Part shown: positions 16,429 through 21,199 of the stretch, in pieces | How positions within the stretch are numbered: position 1 is the first letter of the stretch | Layout: the number at the start of each line of letters is the position of its first letter | Origin: JBDIAR01 sp039812545 | GTDB lineage: Bacteria > Actinomycetota > Actinomycetes > Actinomycetales > Dermatophilaceae | DNA: 21,199 bases | Assembly: GCA_039812545.1 (NCBI GenBank) | Contig: JBDIAR010000037.1 | Coordinates: 1-21,199 of the forward strand | Direction: 5' to 3' | Notes under the pieces: generated by a model | What the model was told of the DNA's origin: nothing | Database searches by the model: none | Seen by the model: only the letters and a program-made list of their open reading frames with translations | Program-made: the position numbers and the translations under genes

Positions 16429-16979
16429 GCCAACAGGCCCTTCTGCAGCTCCAGCGGGGTGGCCGTGAGCGCTGCCTGCTCGGCGGCCTTGGCAGCGGCG
16501 ACCTTGTTGACGCCGAGCGGGGCGTTCTTGATCTGCTCGTGCAGTTCGAGGATCGCGTGGAAGAGCATCTCGGGCCGGGGCGGGCAGCCCGGTAGGTAGA
16601 TGTCGACGGGGACGATGTGGTCCACGCCGGCGACGATCGCGTAGTTGTTGAACATCCCGCCGCTACTGGCGCACACGCCCATCGCGATGCACCACTTCGG
16701 GTCGGGCATCTGGTCCCAGACCTGGCGGACGACGGGGGCGAACTTCTGCGAACACCGGCCGGCGACGATCATCAGGTCGGCCTGGCGGGGGGTGGCGCTG
16801 AACCGCTCCATGCCGTAGCGGGCGATGTCGAAGTCCGGGCCGCCGGAGGCCATCATCTCGATCGCGCAGCAGGCCAGGCCGAAGGTCGCCGGCCACACCG
16901 AGCGGTGCAGGAGTTGTCCGGCGAGCTTCTCGACGGTGGTGAGGGCGATGCCGGCCGGGATCTTGTCCTCGATACCCAT
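16425..16979 (-). CDS. nuoB: NADH-quinone oxidoreductase subunit B (cluster N2)
   Basis: This subunit carries the terminal 4Fe-4S cluster N2 that reduces menaquinone. It has 184 residues. The tandem cysteines C37-C38 in FGLACCAIEMM, C103 in MGVCASSGGMF and C132 in LPGCPPRPE match the four N2 ligands of Thermus Nqo6 (45, 46, 111, 140) with constant spacing. A further conserved segment is RQADLMIVAGRCSQKFAPV. The C-terminal 35 residues are Ala/Lys-rich and variable. The ATG start at 16979 shares one base with the nuoA stop (TGATG), with TTGGAG 8 nt upstream; the frame is open upstream but runs through nuoA. The stop overlaps nuoC. Confidence 0.98.
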   Translation of the reverse strand: MGIEDKIPAGIALTTVEKLAGQLLHRSVWPATFGLACCAIEMMASGGPDFDIARYGMERFSATPRQADLMIVAGRCSQKFAPVVRQVWDQMPDPKWCIAMGVCASSGGMFNNYAIVAGVDHIVPVDIYLPGCPPRPEMLFHAILELHEQIKNAPLGVNKVAAAKAAEQAALTATPLELQKGLLA

Positions 16980-17338
16980 CAGTCCCACTCCAATCCGCCA
17001 CGCCGCCAGACGTAGGCATACACGATGAAGACCGTCAGCACGAAGAGCACCATCTCGACGACGGCGAAGAGCCCGAGCCCGTCGAAGGCCACGGCGAACG
17101 GGACGAGGAAGAGGGTTTCCACGTCGAACACGATGAACAGCATGGCCGTCAGGTAGAACTTGATCGGCACCTTGCCACCGCCGGCGGCGACCGGGCTGGG
17201 TTCGATCCCGCACTCGTAGGCGTCGAGTTTGGTCCGGTTGTAGCTGCGCGGGCCGATCGGGGTGAAGCCCAGCACCGAGGTGACCGCGAAGGCGATACCC
17301 AGGGCGAAGAAGACGATGATCGGCACGTAAGGGTTCAT
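16979..17338 (-). CDS. nuoA: NADH-quinone oxidoreductase subunit A
   Basis: This is a small membrane subunit of complex I at the junction of the two arms, 119 residues with three helices (about 5-25, 62-82 and 88-110). The conserved loop AYECGIEPSP with Cys43, which covers the quinone tunnel, is at 40-49. The membrane acidic pair in FDVETLFLVPFA (D72, E74) is present, as is E95. The ATG start at 17338 has GAAGGGAAG about 9 nt upstream. It is the first nuo gene. Upstream lie 165 bp before menJ that contain a hairpin, a candidate -10 box and a small open frame ending on the nuoA start codon. Confidence 0.97.
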   Translation of the reverse strand: MNPYVPIIVFFALGIAFAVTSVLGFTPIGPRSYNRTKLDAYECGIEPSPVAAGGGKVPIKFYLTAMLFIVFDVETLFLVPFAVAFDGLGLFAVVEMVLFVLTVFIVYAYVWRRGGLEWD

Positions 17339-17418
17339 CGCAGGGCGCTTCCCTTCGGGTTGCTATGCGTCGGCCGCGAGTCCTGGCGGGCCAGACGGGA
17401 AAGAGGTGCGGCGGCCAC
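17335..17418 (-). CDS. Candidate leaderless 27-residue upstream ORF coupled to nuoA
   Basis: This small open frame starts with GTG at 17418, exactly 7 nt after the candidate -10 box TAGACT, so the transcript could begin on the start codon itself. Leaderless mRNAs are common in actinobacteria. It reads MAAAPLSRLARQ then DSRPTHSNPKGSALR (27 residues, no Cys) and its TGA stop overlaps the nuoA start as ATGA, the same overlap seen at several nuo junctions. Third-position base use is less GC-biased than in neighbouring genes, so it may be a regulatory uORF rather than a conserved protein, or chance. The product is Arg/Ser/Pro-rich and has no recognisable domain. Confidence 0.35.
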   Translation of the reverse strand: MAAAPLSRLARQDSRPTHSNPKGSALR

Positions 17419-17454
17419 GCTCGTCAGTCTAGGGGGTCGGCCACACCGCACGGG
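17419..17454 (-). promoter_or_regulatory. Candidate nuo operon promoter (-10 TAGACT)
   Basis: TAGACT at 17431-17426 on the minus strand fits the actinobacterial TAnnnT -10 consensus. The hexamer 17 nt upstream, CCCGTG, is a poor -35. Initiation 7-8 nt downstream would fall at about 17419-17418, giving a leader of about 80 nt to nuoA, or a leaderless small ORF starting at 17418. Confidence 0.4.
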
Positions 17455-17475
17455 TAGGTCCCACCGCGTTGGTGA

Positions 17476-17495
17476 GACGTGGCGCGGGCCACGTC
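17476..17495 (-). terminator. Hairpin after menJ, possible weak terminator
   Basis: The minus strand carries GACGTGGC, then loop CCGC, then GCCACGTC: a perfect 8-bp GC-rich stem 8 nt after the menJ stop. No U-run follows, so termination would be partial or of the U-less actinobacterial type. It separates menJ from the nuo promoter region. Confidence 0.5.
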
Positions 17496-17503
17496 CGATT
17501 CGC

Positions 17504-18823
17504 TCAGGCATCTGGCGCCAGACGCGACATCGCGCGGATCAACCGGTCCGACGGACGGGCGCCGTGCGGGTCGGACAGATTGGCCATCGTCTTGAGCAGG
17601 AAGCGCATCAGCGGCTTGATCGGCAGGCCGTACCGGGTGGCCAGCCGCATGAATTCGGGGTGGCCGATCATCGTGGCGAAGTAGCGACCCAGCGTGTAGT
17701 ACCCGCCGAGGTGGTCCTTCATCACCGTGTTGTACGAGGCGAGGACGCGCTCGAAGCCGGGGTCGTCATCGCGGGCGAATGCCTGGGCCATGACCTCGGC
17801 GGCGATCCGGCCGGACTCCATGGCATACGCGATGCCCTCGCCGTTGAAGGGGTTGACCATGCCGCCGGCGTCGCCGACGAGGAGCAGGCCGTCGGCGTAG
17901 TGCGGTTGCCGGTTGAACCCCATCGGCAGCGCCGCCCCGCGGATCGGCGTCGTCATCGTCGCGTCGGTCATCGTCCACTCGTCCGGGAAGGTGGCGACCC
18001 AGCGCTTGAGGACGTCCTTGTAGTCGACATTCCCGAACGCCGTGGAGGTGTTGAGGATGCCCAGGCCGACATTGGAGGTGCCGTCGCCGACGCCGAACAG
18101 CCAGCCGTACCCCGGCAGCAGGATCTTCTTGCCGTCCGGGTTGGCCGGGTCCTCGGGGACCCAGAGTTCCAGCCAGGACTCCAGGTAGTCGTCGTCGGTC
18201 TTGGCGGGGCTCGTGTAATAGGTGCGGACGGCGACGCCCATCGGCCGATCTTCGCGCTTCTCGCGGCCCATCGCCAGGGACAGTCGACTCGAGTTGCCGT
18301 CCGCCGCGACGACGACCCGAGCCCGGTATGCCAGTTCCTCCCCGGTCGCGCGGCCGCGTTCGTCCATCTTCTTGGCGGTGACGCCGACGATCCGGCCGCT
18401 CCCGTCGCGGATGGGAGCGGTGACGTTGACGCCCTGCAGCAGCGTCGCGCCGCGGGCGGCGGCGTGCTTGGCGAGGATATCGTCGAAGTCGTGCCGCGGG
18501 CGGACCAGGCCGTACGGCGGGAAGGCCGGGCTTTCCGGCCAGTCGAGTTCGAACCGGTGTCCGCCGCCGATGATCCGCAGCCCCTTGTTGCGGATCCAGC
18601 CCTGGTCTTGGGGGGTCGGGATGCCGAGTTGGATGATCTCCTTGACGGCGCGCGGGGTCAGGCCGTCGCCGCATACCTTCTCGCGCGGGAAGTACGTCTT
18701 CTCCAGCAGCAGGACACTCAGGCCGGCCTGGGCGAGGTACGCCGCGGTCGTCGACCCGCCGGGGCCGGCCCCGACGACGATGACATCCGCGGTCTGCTCC
18801 GAGGGGGCGGGGGCGGAGTTCAT
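17504..18823 (-). CDS. menJ: Menaquinone reductase / geranylgeranyl reductase family flavoprotein (MenJ-like)
   Basis: This FAD-dependent reductase family saturates isoprenoid double bonds. The mycobacterial member MenJ (Rv0561c) reduces the beta-isoprene of menaquinone, and the sequence here resembles it along its length. It has 439 residues: the FAD Rossmann motif VIVVGAGPGGSTTAAYL (14-30), the family signature FPREKVCGDGLTPRAV (45-60), PGYGWLFGVGDGTSNVGLG (237-255), and the second FAD motif LLLVGDAGGMVNPFNGEG (313-330). I choose ATG 18823 because conserved sequence begins shortly after it; the frame stays open about 40 codons upstream, but that part overlaps the likely promoter and has no conserved character. 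It lies between menG and nuoA on the same strand. A role in chlorophyll or archaeal-type lipids is unlikely from context. Confidence 0.88.
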   Translation of the reverse strand: MNSAPAPSEQTADVIVVGAGPGGSTTAAYLAQAGLSVLLLEKTYFPREKVCGDGLTPRAVKEIIQLGIPTPQDQGWIRNKGLRIIGGGHRFELDWPESPAFPPYGLVRPRHDFDDILAKHAAARGATLLQGVNVTAPIRDGSGRIVGVTAKKMDERGRATGEELAYRARVVVAADGNSSRLSLAMGREKREDRPMGVAVRTYYTSPAKTDDDYLESWLELWVPEDPANPDGKKILLPGYGWLFGVGDGTSNVGLGILNTSTAFGNVDYKDVLKRWVATFPDEWTMTDATMTTPIRGAALPMGFNRQPHYADGLLLVGDAGGMVNPFNGEGIAYAMESGRIAAEVMAQAFARDDDPGFERVLASYNTVMKDHLGGYYTLGRYFATMIGHPEFMRLATRYGLPIKPLMRFLLKTMANLSDPHGARPSDRLIRAMSRLAPDA

Positions 18824-18882
18824 GCTCGTGGGACCGTCCTGTTCGGATGGAGGCTTGGGCGGGCTGTGGCAAAGCGAACCCG

Positions 18883-18913
18883 ATTGTATGCCGGAGCGTC
18901 GTCGGGTCGTCGA
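18883..18913 (-). promoter_or_regulatory. Candidate menJ promoter (-10 TACAAT)
   Basis: TACAAT at 18888-18883 differs from TATAAT at one position and is rare in this GC-rich sequence. TCGACG at 18913-18908, with a 19-bp spacer, is a partial -35 match. The predicted transcript would start near 18876, about 50 nt upstream of the menJ ATG. The -10 overlaps a copy of the GGCATAC word. Confidence 0.45.
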
Positions 18914-18924
18914 CTGGCTCGACG
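18908..18924. promoter_or_regulatory. Inverted repeat over the menJ -35 region
   Basis: CGTCGA and TCGACG are perfect 6-bp arms around a 5-bp centre. The repeat covers the candidate -35 hexamer of the menJ promoter, where a bound protein would block RNA polymerase. Short GC-rich dyads arise easily by chance, so this is tentative. Confidence 0.3.
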
Positions 18925-18939
18925 CGGTGGAGCGGTTGC

Positions 18940-18976
18940 ACATCTGGGCGGATGTACATCTCGGGAGATGTACATC
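18940..18976. promoter_or_regulatory. Palindromic operator-like repeat between menG and menJ
   Basis: Two copies of the self-palindromic 10-mer GATGTACATC (18951-18960 and 18967-18976) are 16 bp apart. Together they form a 26-bp dyad with 12-bp arms GATGTACATCTC / GAGATGTACATC and a 2-bp centre. A third half-site ACATC (18940-18944) keeps the same 16-bp period, giving two ACAT-N8-ATGT modules in tandem. The AT content stands out from the surroundings. It lies 11 bp after the menG stop and about 65-100 bp upstream of the predicted menJ transcription start. An operator is the better reading; as RNA it could also fold as a hairpin ending menG, but no U-run follows. Confidence 0.6.
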
Positions 18977-18987
18977 ACCGCGGTCCG

Positions 18988-19680
18988 TCAGTGTTTATAT
19001 GCCCGGTGGAGGGCGACGATGCCGCCGGCGAGGTTGCGCCACTGCACGTCGGCCCAGCCGGCGGCGGTGATCTGGTCGGCGAACCGGCGCTGGTCCGGCC
19101 AGTCGCGGATCGACTCGGCGAGGTAGACGTAAGACTCCGGGTTTGACGACACCTTCTTGGCGACCTCCGGGAGGGCGCGCATGAGGTACTGGAGGTACAC
19201 CGTGCGGAAGGCGACGTTCGTGGGAGTCGAGAACTCGCATACGACCAGACGCGCCCCGGGCCGAGCGACCCGGTGAAACTGCGCGAGAGCGGCCGGGACG
19301 TCCTGGACGTTGCGGATTCCGAAACTGATCGTCACGACGTCGAACGATTCGTCGGCGAAGGGCAGCGCGGTCGCGTCGGCGGCGGTGAACGGTAGGTCGG
19401 GGCGGCGGCGTTGACCCTGCCGCAGCATCCCGAGGGAGAAGTCGGCCGGGATGACGTCGATGCCGGCGGACGCGAAGGGTTCGCTGGAGGTGCCCGGTCC
19501 GGCGGCGACGTCGAGGACCCGGTCGCCGGGACGGGCGAGGCAGGCGCGGGTTGACGCCCGACGCCACAGGCTGTCCAGGCCGCCGGTGAGGACGTGGTTG
19601 GTCAGGTCGTACTTGGCCGCCACCGAGTCGAACATCTCGGCGACCTCGCGCGGCTTCTTGTCCAAGTTGGCCCGGATCAT
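18988..19680 (-). CDS. menG: Demethylmenaquinone methyltransferase
   Basis: This SAM-dependent UbiE/COQ5-family methyltransferase does the last ring step of menaquinone synthesis, demethylmenaquinone to menaquinone. It has 230 residues. The family signature YDLTNHVLTGGLDSLWRRA is at 24-42, SAM motif I VLDVAAGPGTSSEPFASAG at 55-73, ADFSLGMLRQGQ at 79-90, VTISFGIRNV at 116-125, and the second signature RVARPGARLVVCEFSTP at 137-153. The C-terminus GGIVALHRAYKH also matches mycobacterial MenG. I choose ATG 19680 because GAGAGAGG lies 9 nt upstream; an in-frame ATG at 19689 abuts that ribosome site with no spacer. It is divergent from menF. Confidence 0.93.
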   Translation of the reverse strand: MIRANLDKKPREVAEMFDSVAAKYDLTNHVLTGGLDSLWRRASTRACLARPGDRVLDVAAGPGTSSEPFASAGIDVIPADFSLGMLRQGQRRRPDLPFTAADATALPFADESFDVVTISFGIRNVQDVPAALAQFHRVARPGARLVVCEFSTPTNVAFRTVYLQYLMRALPEVAKKVSSNPESYVYLAESIRDWPDQRRFADQITAAGWADVQWRNLAGGIVALHRAYKH

Positions 19681-19689
19681 GGTGACCAT

Positions 19690-19697
19690 CCTCTCTC
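19690..19697 (-). promoter_or_regulatory. Shine-Dalgarno deciding the menG start
   Basis: GAGAGAGG on the minus strand ends 9 nt before ATG 19680 but directly touches ATG 19689, so the inner ATG has the workable spacing. Confidence 0.6.
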
Positions 19698-19757
19698 ACG
19701 CGGCGGGGGCCCCGGGCCGCACCGGCCTCGGTCGAAACGCTTAGAGTGAGCGCCATC
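19698..19757. promoter_or_regulatory. Divergent menG/menF control region with -10-like TAGAGT for menF
   Basis: Only about 77 bp separate the menG and menF start codons, so both promoters must lie here or overlap coding ends. On the plus strand TAGAGT (19742-19747) fits TAnnnT. Initiation 7 nt downstream would fall 3-4 nt before the menF ATG at 19758, which has no good Shine-Dalgarno, suggesting leaderless or near-leaderless translation. No convincing -35 or menG -10 is visible. Confidence 0.4.
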
Positions 19758-21107
19758 ATGTCCACGCTCGCCTTCCCCGATCAGGCCGGTGCGTCGGCGG
19801 ACGCGCTCGAACGCGTCCCGGCGTTGCGGGTCGTCAGCCGCCCGCTGGCTGCTACGGCCGCCCTGCCGACGTCGTTGGCCGACGCCCTGCCGCCGGGTGT
19901 GCCGGCCGATCAGGTCGTCTCGTGGATCCGCCGGGGCGAGGGGATCGTCGGGTGGGGTTCGGTGGCGCGGATCGAGGTCCGCGGGCCGGATCGGTTCGCC
20001 CTCGCCCGGGCGTGGTGGGAGCGGGTCGTGGCCGCCGCCGTCGTCGAGGACGAGGTATGCCGACCCGGGAGTGGGGCGGTGGCCTTCGGGTCGTTCGCGT
20101 TCGCCGACGACAGCGACGCGGCCAGTGTGTTGGTCATCCCCGCCGTCGTGGTGGGCCGGCTGGGCGAGTTGTGGTGGCGCACCGAACTGTCGGTGGATGA
20201 CGGGCCGGTGGACCGCGGCGGACCCGTGGACCGCGGGCCGCGTTCGGGGTCGAGTTCGGGCTCCGGGTCGGTGTCCTTCGCCGACGGACACGTCTCGTCC
20301 ACGGCATACGCCTCCTCGGTCCGGGCGGCGGTGGCCCGCATCACCGCCGGCGAACTCGGCAAGGTTGTCCTGGCGCGCGACCTGGTCGCCCGATCGACCG
20401 AACCGGTCGACGTGGCCAGGATGTTGGGGACGCTCGCGCAGGGGTACCCGATGACCTGGGCCTTCGCGGTGGAGGGTCTGGTCGGGGCGACGCCGGAGTT
20501 GTTGGTGCGCCGGGACAAGGGGCTGCTGACGTCGCGGGTGCTGGCCGGCACGATCCGCCGGACCGGCGACGACGCGCATGACCTGGCGCTGGCTGCGTCG
20601 CTGGCGCGATCCAGCAAGGACCTGGAGGAACACGAGTACGCCGTCACCTCGGTGGCCAATTCGCTTGCCTCGCACTGCTCTTCGATGAATGTTCCGGAGT
20701 CCCCGTCGGTCCTGCACCTGCCGAATGTCATGCATCTGGCCACCGACGTGACGGGGGTGTGCGTGGACGGTTCGTCGGTGCTGGACCTTGTCGCCGCGCT
20801 GCATCCGTCGGCCGCGGTGGGCGGGACCCCGACCTGGACGGCGCTGGACGTCATCGCCGAGTTGGAGACGATGGATCGAGGTCGGTATGCCGGTCCGGTC
20901 GGCTGGGTGGGCGCCACCGGCGACGGGGAATTCGGAATCGCGTTGCGGTGCGGGCAGATCGAGAGTTGCGAACCGTGGCAGATGCGCCTGTATGCCGGGT
21001 GCGGCATCGTCGCCGGCTCCGACCCTGAGGCGGAGGTCGCCGAGTCGTTGGCCAAGCTCGTCCCGATGCGGGACGCGATCAGCGAGGTCTGCGATCAGTC
21101 GCGCTGA
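19758..21107 (+). CDS. menF: Isochorismate synthase
   Basis: This chorismate-binding family enzyme converts chorismate to isochorismate, the entry step of menaquinone synthesis, in the cytoplasm. It has 449 residues. The conserved catalytic half starts near residue 180: general-base Lys in ELGKVVLARDLV (K202, as MenF Lys190), VGATPELLVRR (242-252), AGTIRR, DLEEHEYAV with the acid Glu (about E291, as MenF Glu240), HLATDVTG, LHPSAAVGGTP, DRGRYAGPVGW and YAGCGIVAGSDPEAE. These fit isochorismate synthase; a salicylate synthase or anthranilate synthase I is less likely given the menaquinone neighbours. An in-frame GTG at 19746 is an alternative start, but it overlaps the -10-like box. The N-terminal half has a species-specific Gly/Ser/Asp linker. 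Confidence 0.9.
   Translation: MSTLAFPDQAGASADALERVPALRVVSRPLAATAALPTSLADALPPGVPADQVVSWIRRGEGIVGWGSVARIEVRGPDRFALARAWWERVVAAAVVEDEVCRPGSGAVAFGSFAFADDSDAASVLVIPAVVVGRLGELWWRTELSVDDGPVDRGGPVDRGPRSGSSSGSGSVSFADGHVSSTAYASSVRAAVARITAGELGKVVLARDLVARSTEPVDVARMLGTLAQGYPMTWAFAVEGLVGATPELLVRRDKGLLTSRVLAGTIRRTGDDAHDLALAASLARSSKDLEEHEYAVTSVANSLASHCSSMNVPESPSVLHLPNVMHLATDVTGVCVDGSSVLDLVAALHPSAAVGGTPTWTALDVIAELETMDRGRYAGPVGWVGATGDGEFGIALRCGQIESCEPWQMRLYAGCGIVAGSDPEAEVAESLAKLVPMRDAISEVCDQSR
20208..20236 (+). repeat. 11-bp direct repeat in the menF linker
   Basis: GTGGACCGCGG occurs at 20208-20218 and 20226-20236, 18 bp apart, encoding GPVDRG twice. A Gly/Ser-rich run follows. This looks like slippage or duplication in an unconserved surface linker between the N-terminal and catalytic parts of MenF. 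Confidence 0.55.
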
Positions 21108-21110
21108 GGT

Positions 21111-21134
21111 TCAGTAGGGGTTGCCTCAGTAGGG
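21111..21134. repeat. Direct repeat TCAGTAGGG at the convergent gene ends
   Basis: TCAGTAGGG occurs at 21111-21119 and 21126-21134, exactly 15 bp apart. On the minus strand both copies read CCC TAC TGA in the same frame, giving two in-frame stops separated by GGC AAC. Confidence 0.6.
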
Positions 21135-21199
21135 CGGCGGGTCGCCGGGTCTGGGTCTGGGTCGGTTGTCGGTGGGCCGGGTCGCGGGGGCGGTGAGGT
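21126..21199 (-). CDS. Possible C-terminal end of a minus-strand gene entering from the right
   Basis: Read on the minus strand from the right edge, an open frame ends in RPTDNRPRPRPGDPPPY and then TGA at 21128-21126, an Arg/Pro-rich tail of the kind often found at the end of small actinobacterial membrane proteins. It would converge with menF, 18 bp apart. Only 24 codons are visible, and Pro/Arg runs arise easily in GC-rich DNA, so function cannot be called. Confidence 0.35.
   Translation of the reverse strand, partial: LTAPATRPTDNRPRPRPGDPPPY

Larger units (their letters stand above)
106..20995. repeat. Dispersed over-represented word GTATGC/GCATAC (mostly GTATGCC/GGCATAC)
   Basis: I counted 41 copies by eye, 21 as GTATGC and 20 as GCATAC on the plus strand, about 33 of them extended to GTATGCC/GGCATAC. 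Examples are at 106, 241, 657, 1591, 3093, 5600, 7251, 9831, 12226, 13401, 15614, 17823, 18886, 20055 and 20990. At about 68-70% GC, 6-7 copies would be expected from composition alone. They fall in all three codon phases and once in the menJ promoter. Confidence 0.7.

Noticed and set aside
17341..17503. Cysteine-attenuator or T-box leader upstream of nuoA
   Set aside because: The small frame there contains no Cys run, and no T-box or specifier-like structure is visible.
18824..18943. 40-codon N-terminal extension of menJ
   Set aside because: Not conserved-looking and overlaps the TACAAT promoter; the FAD-binding domain begins soon after ATG 18823.
18940..18976. CRISPR-like or riboswitch reading of the repeated GATGTACATC units
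   Set aside because: Only two full units with 6-bp spacing, no spacers, no aptamer-like conserved structure; a protein operator fits better.
1..21199. tRNA, rRNA, insertion sequences, phage or attachment sites
   Set aside because: None recognised on either strand; the longest gaps between confident genes are about 165 bp and base composition is uniform.

Overview
The window is a high-GC actinobacterial chromosome segment, most likely from Micrococcales (Intrasporangiaceae or Dermacoccaceae type). This is inferred from base composition, gene order and the mycobacterial-like MenG and MenJ sequences. It is almost fully coding and holds the respiratory entry point of the cell: a complete 14-subunit NADH:menaquinone oxidoreductase (complex I, nuoA to nuoN) with menaquinone genes on both sides.

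Layout, right to left along the minus strand, which carries nearly everything. menG (18988-19680, demethylmenaquinone methyltransferase) is followed by menJ (17504-18823, menaquinone/geranylgeranyl reductase family). Next come nuoA, B, C, D, E, F, G, H, I, J, K, L, M, N (17338 down to 1015), and then a long-chain polyprenyl diphosphate synthase (1010 down to the left edge, cut by the window). menF (19758-21107, isochorismate synthase) is on the plus strand and diverges from menG across 77 bp. A possible C-terminal end of another minus-strand gene enters at the right edge. The nuo genes overlap or abut at nearly every junction (ATGA, GTGA or TGATG). The only gap is 10 bp between nuoK and nuoL, and the prenyl synthase follows nuoN after 4 bp, so nuo plus the synthase looks like one translationally coupled unit. 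The only untranslated stretches are three gaps of roughly 80-165 bp; there are no RNA genes, mobile elements or CRISPR arrays that I can see.

How the genes work together: MenF makes isochorismate, the first committed menaquinone intermediate. The polyprenyl synthase makes the isoprenoid tail, MenG methylates the ring last, MenJ saturates one tail unit, and complex I uses the quinone as electron acceptor while pumping protons. All iron-sulfur and proton-channel residues I checked in the Nuo subunits are present, including the extra N7 cluster ligands of NuoG.

Most interesting non-gene signals: (1) the 7-mer GTATGCC/GGCATAC and its core GTATGC occur at least 41 times, in all reading frames and on both strands, often forcing otherwise rare codons. 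(2) A 27-codon open frame upstream of nuoA appears to start leaderless, directly after a TAGACT -10 box, and ends in an ATGA overlap with nuoA. (3) A near-perfect palindromic operator with a 16-bp period lies between menG and menJ. I found no clearly new enzyme or defence system here.
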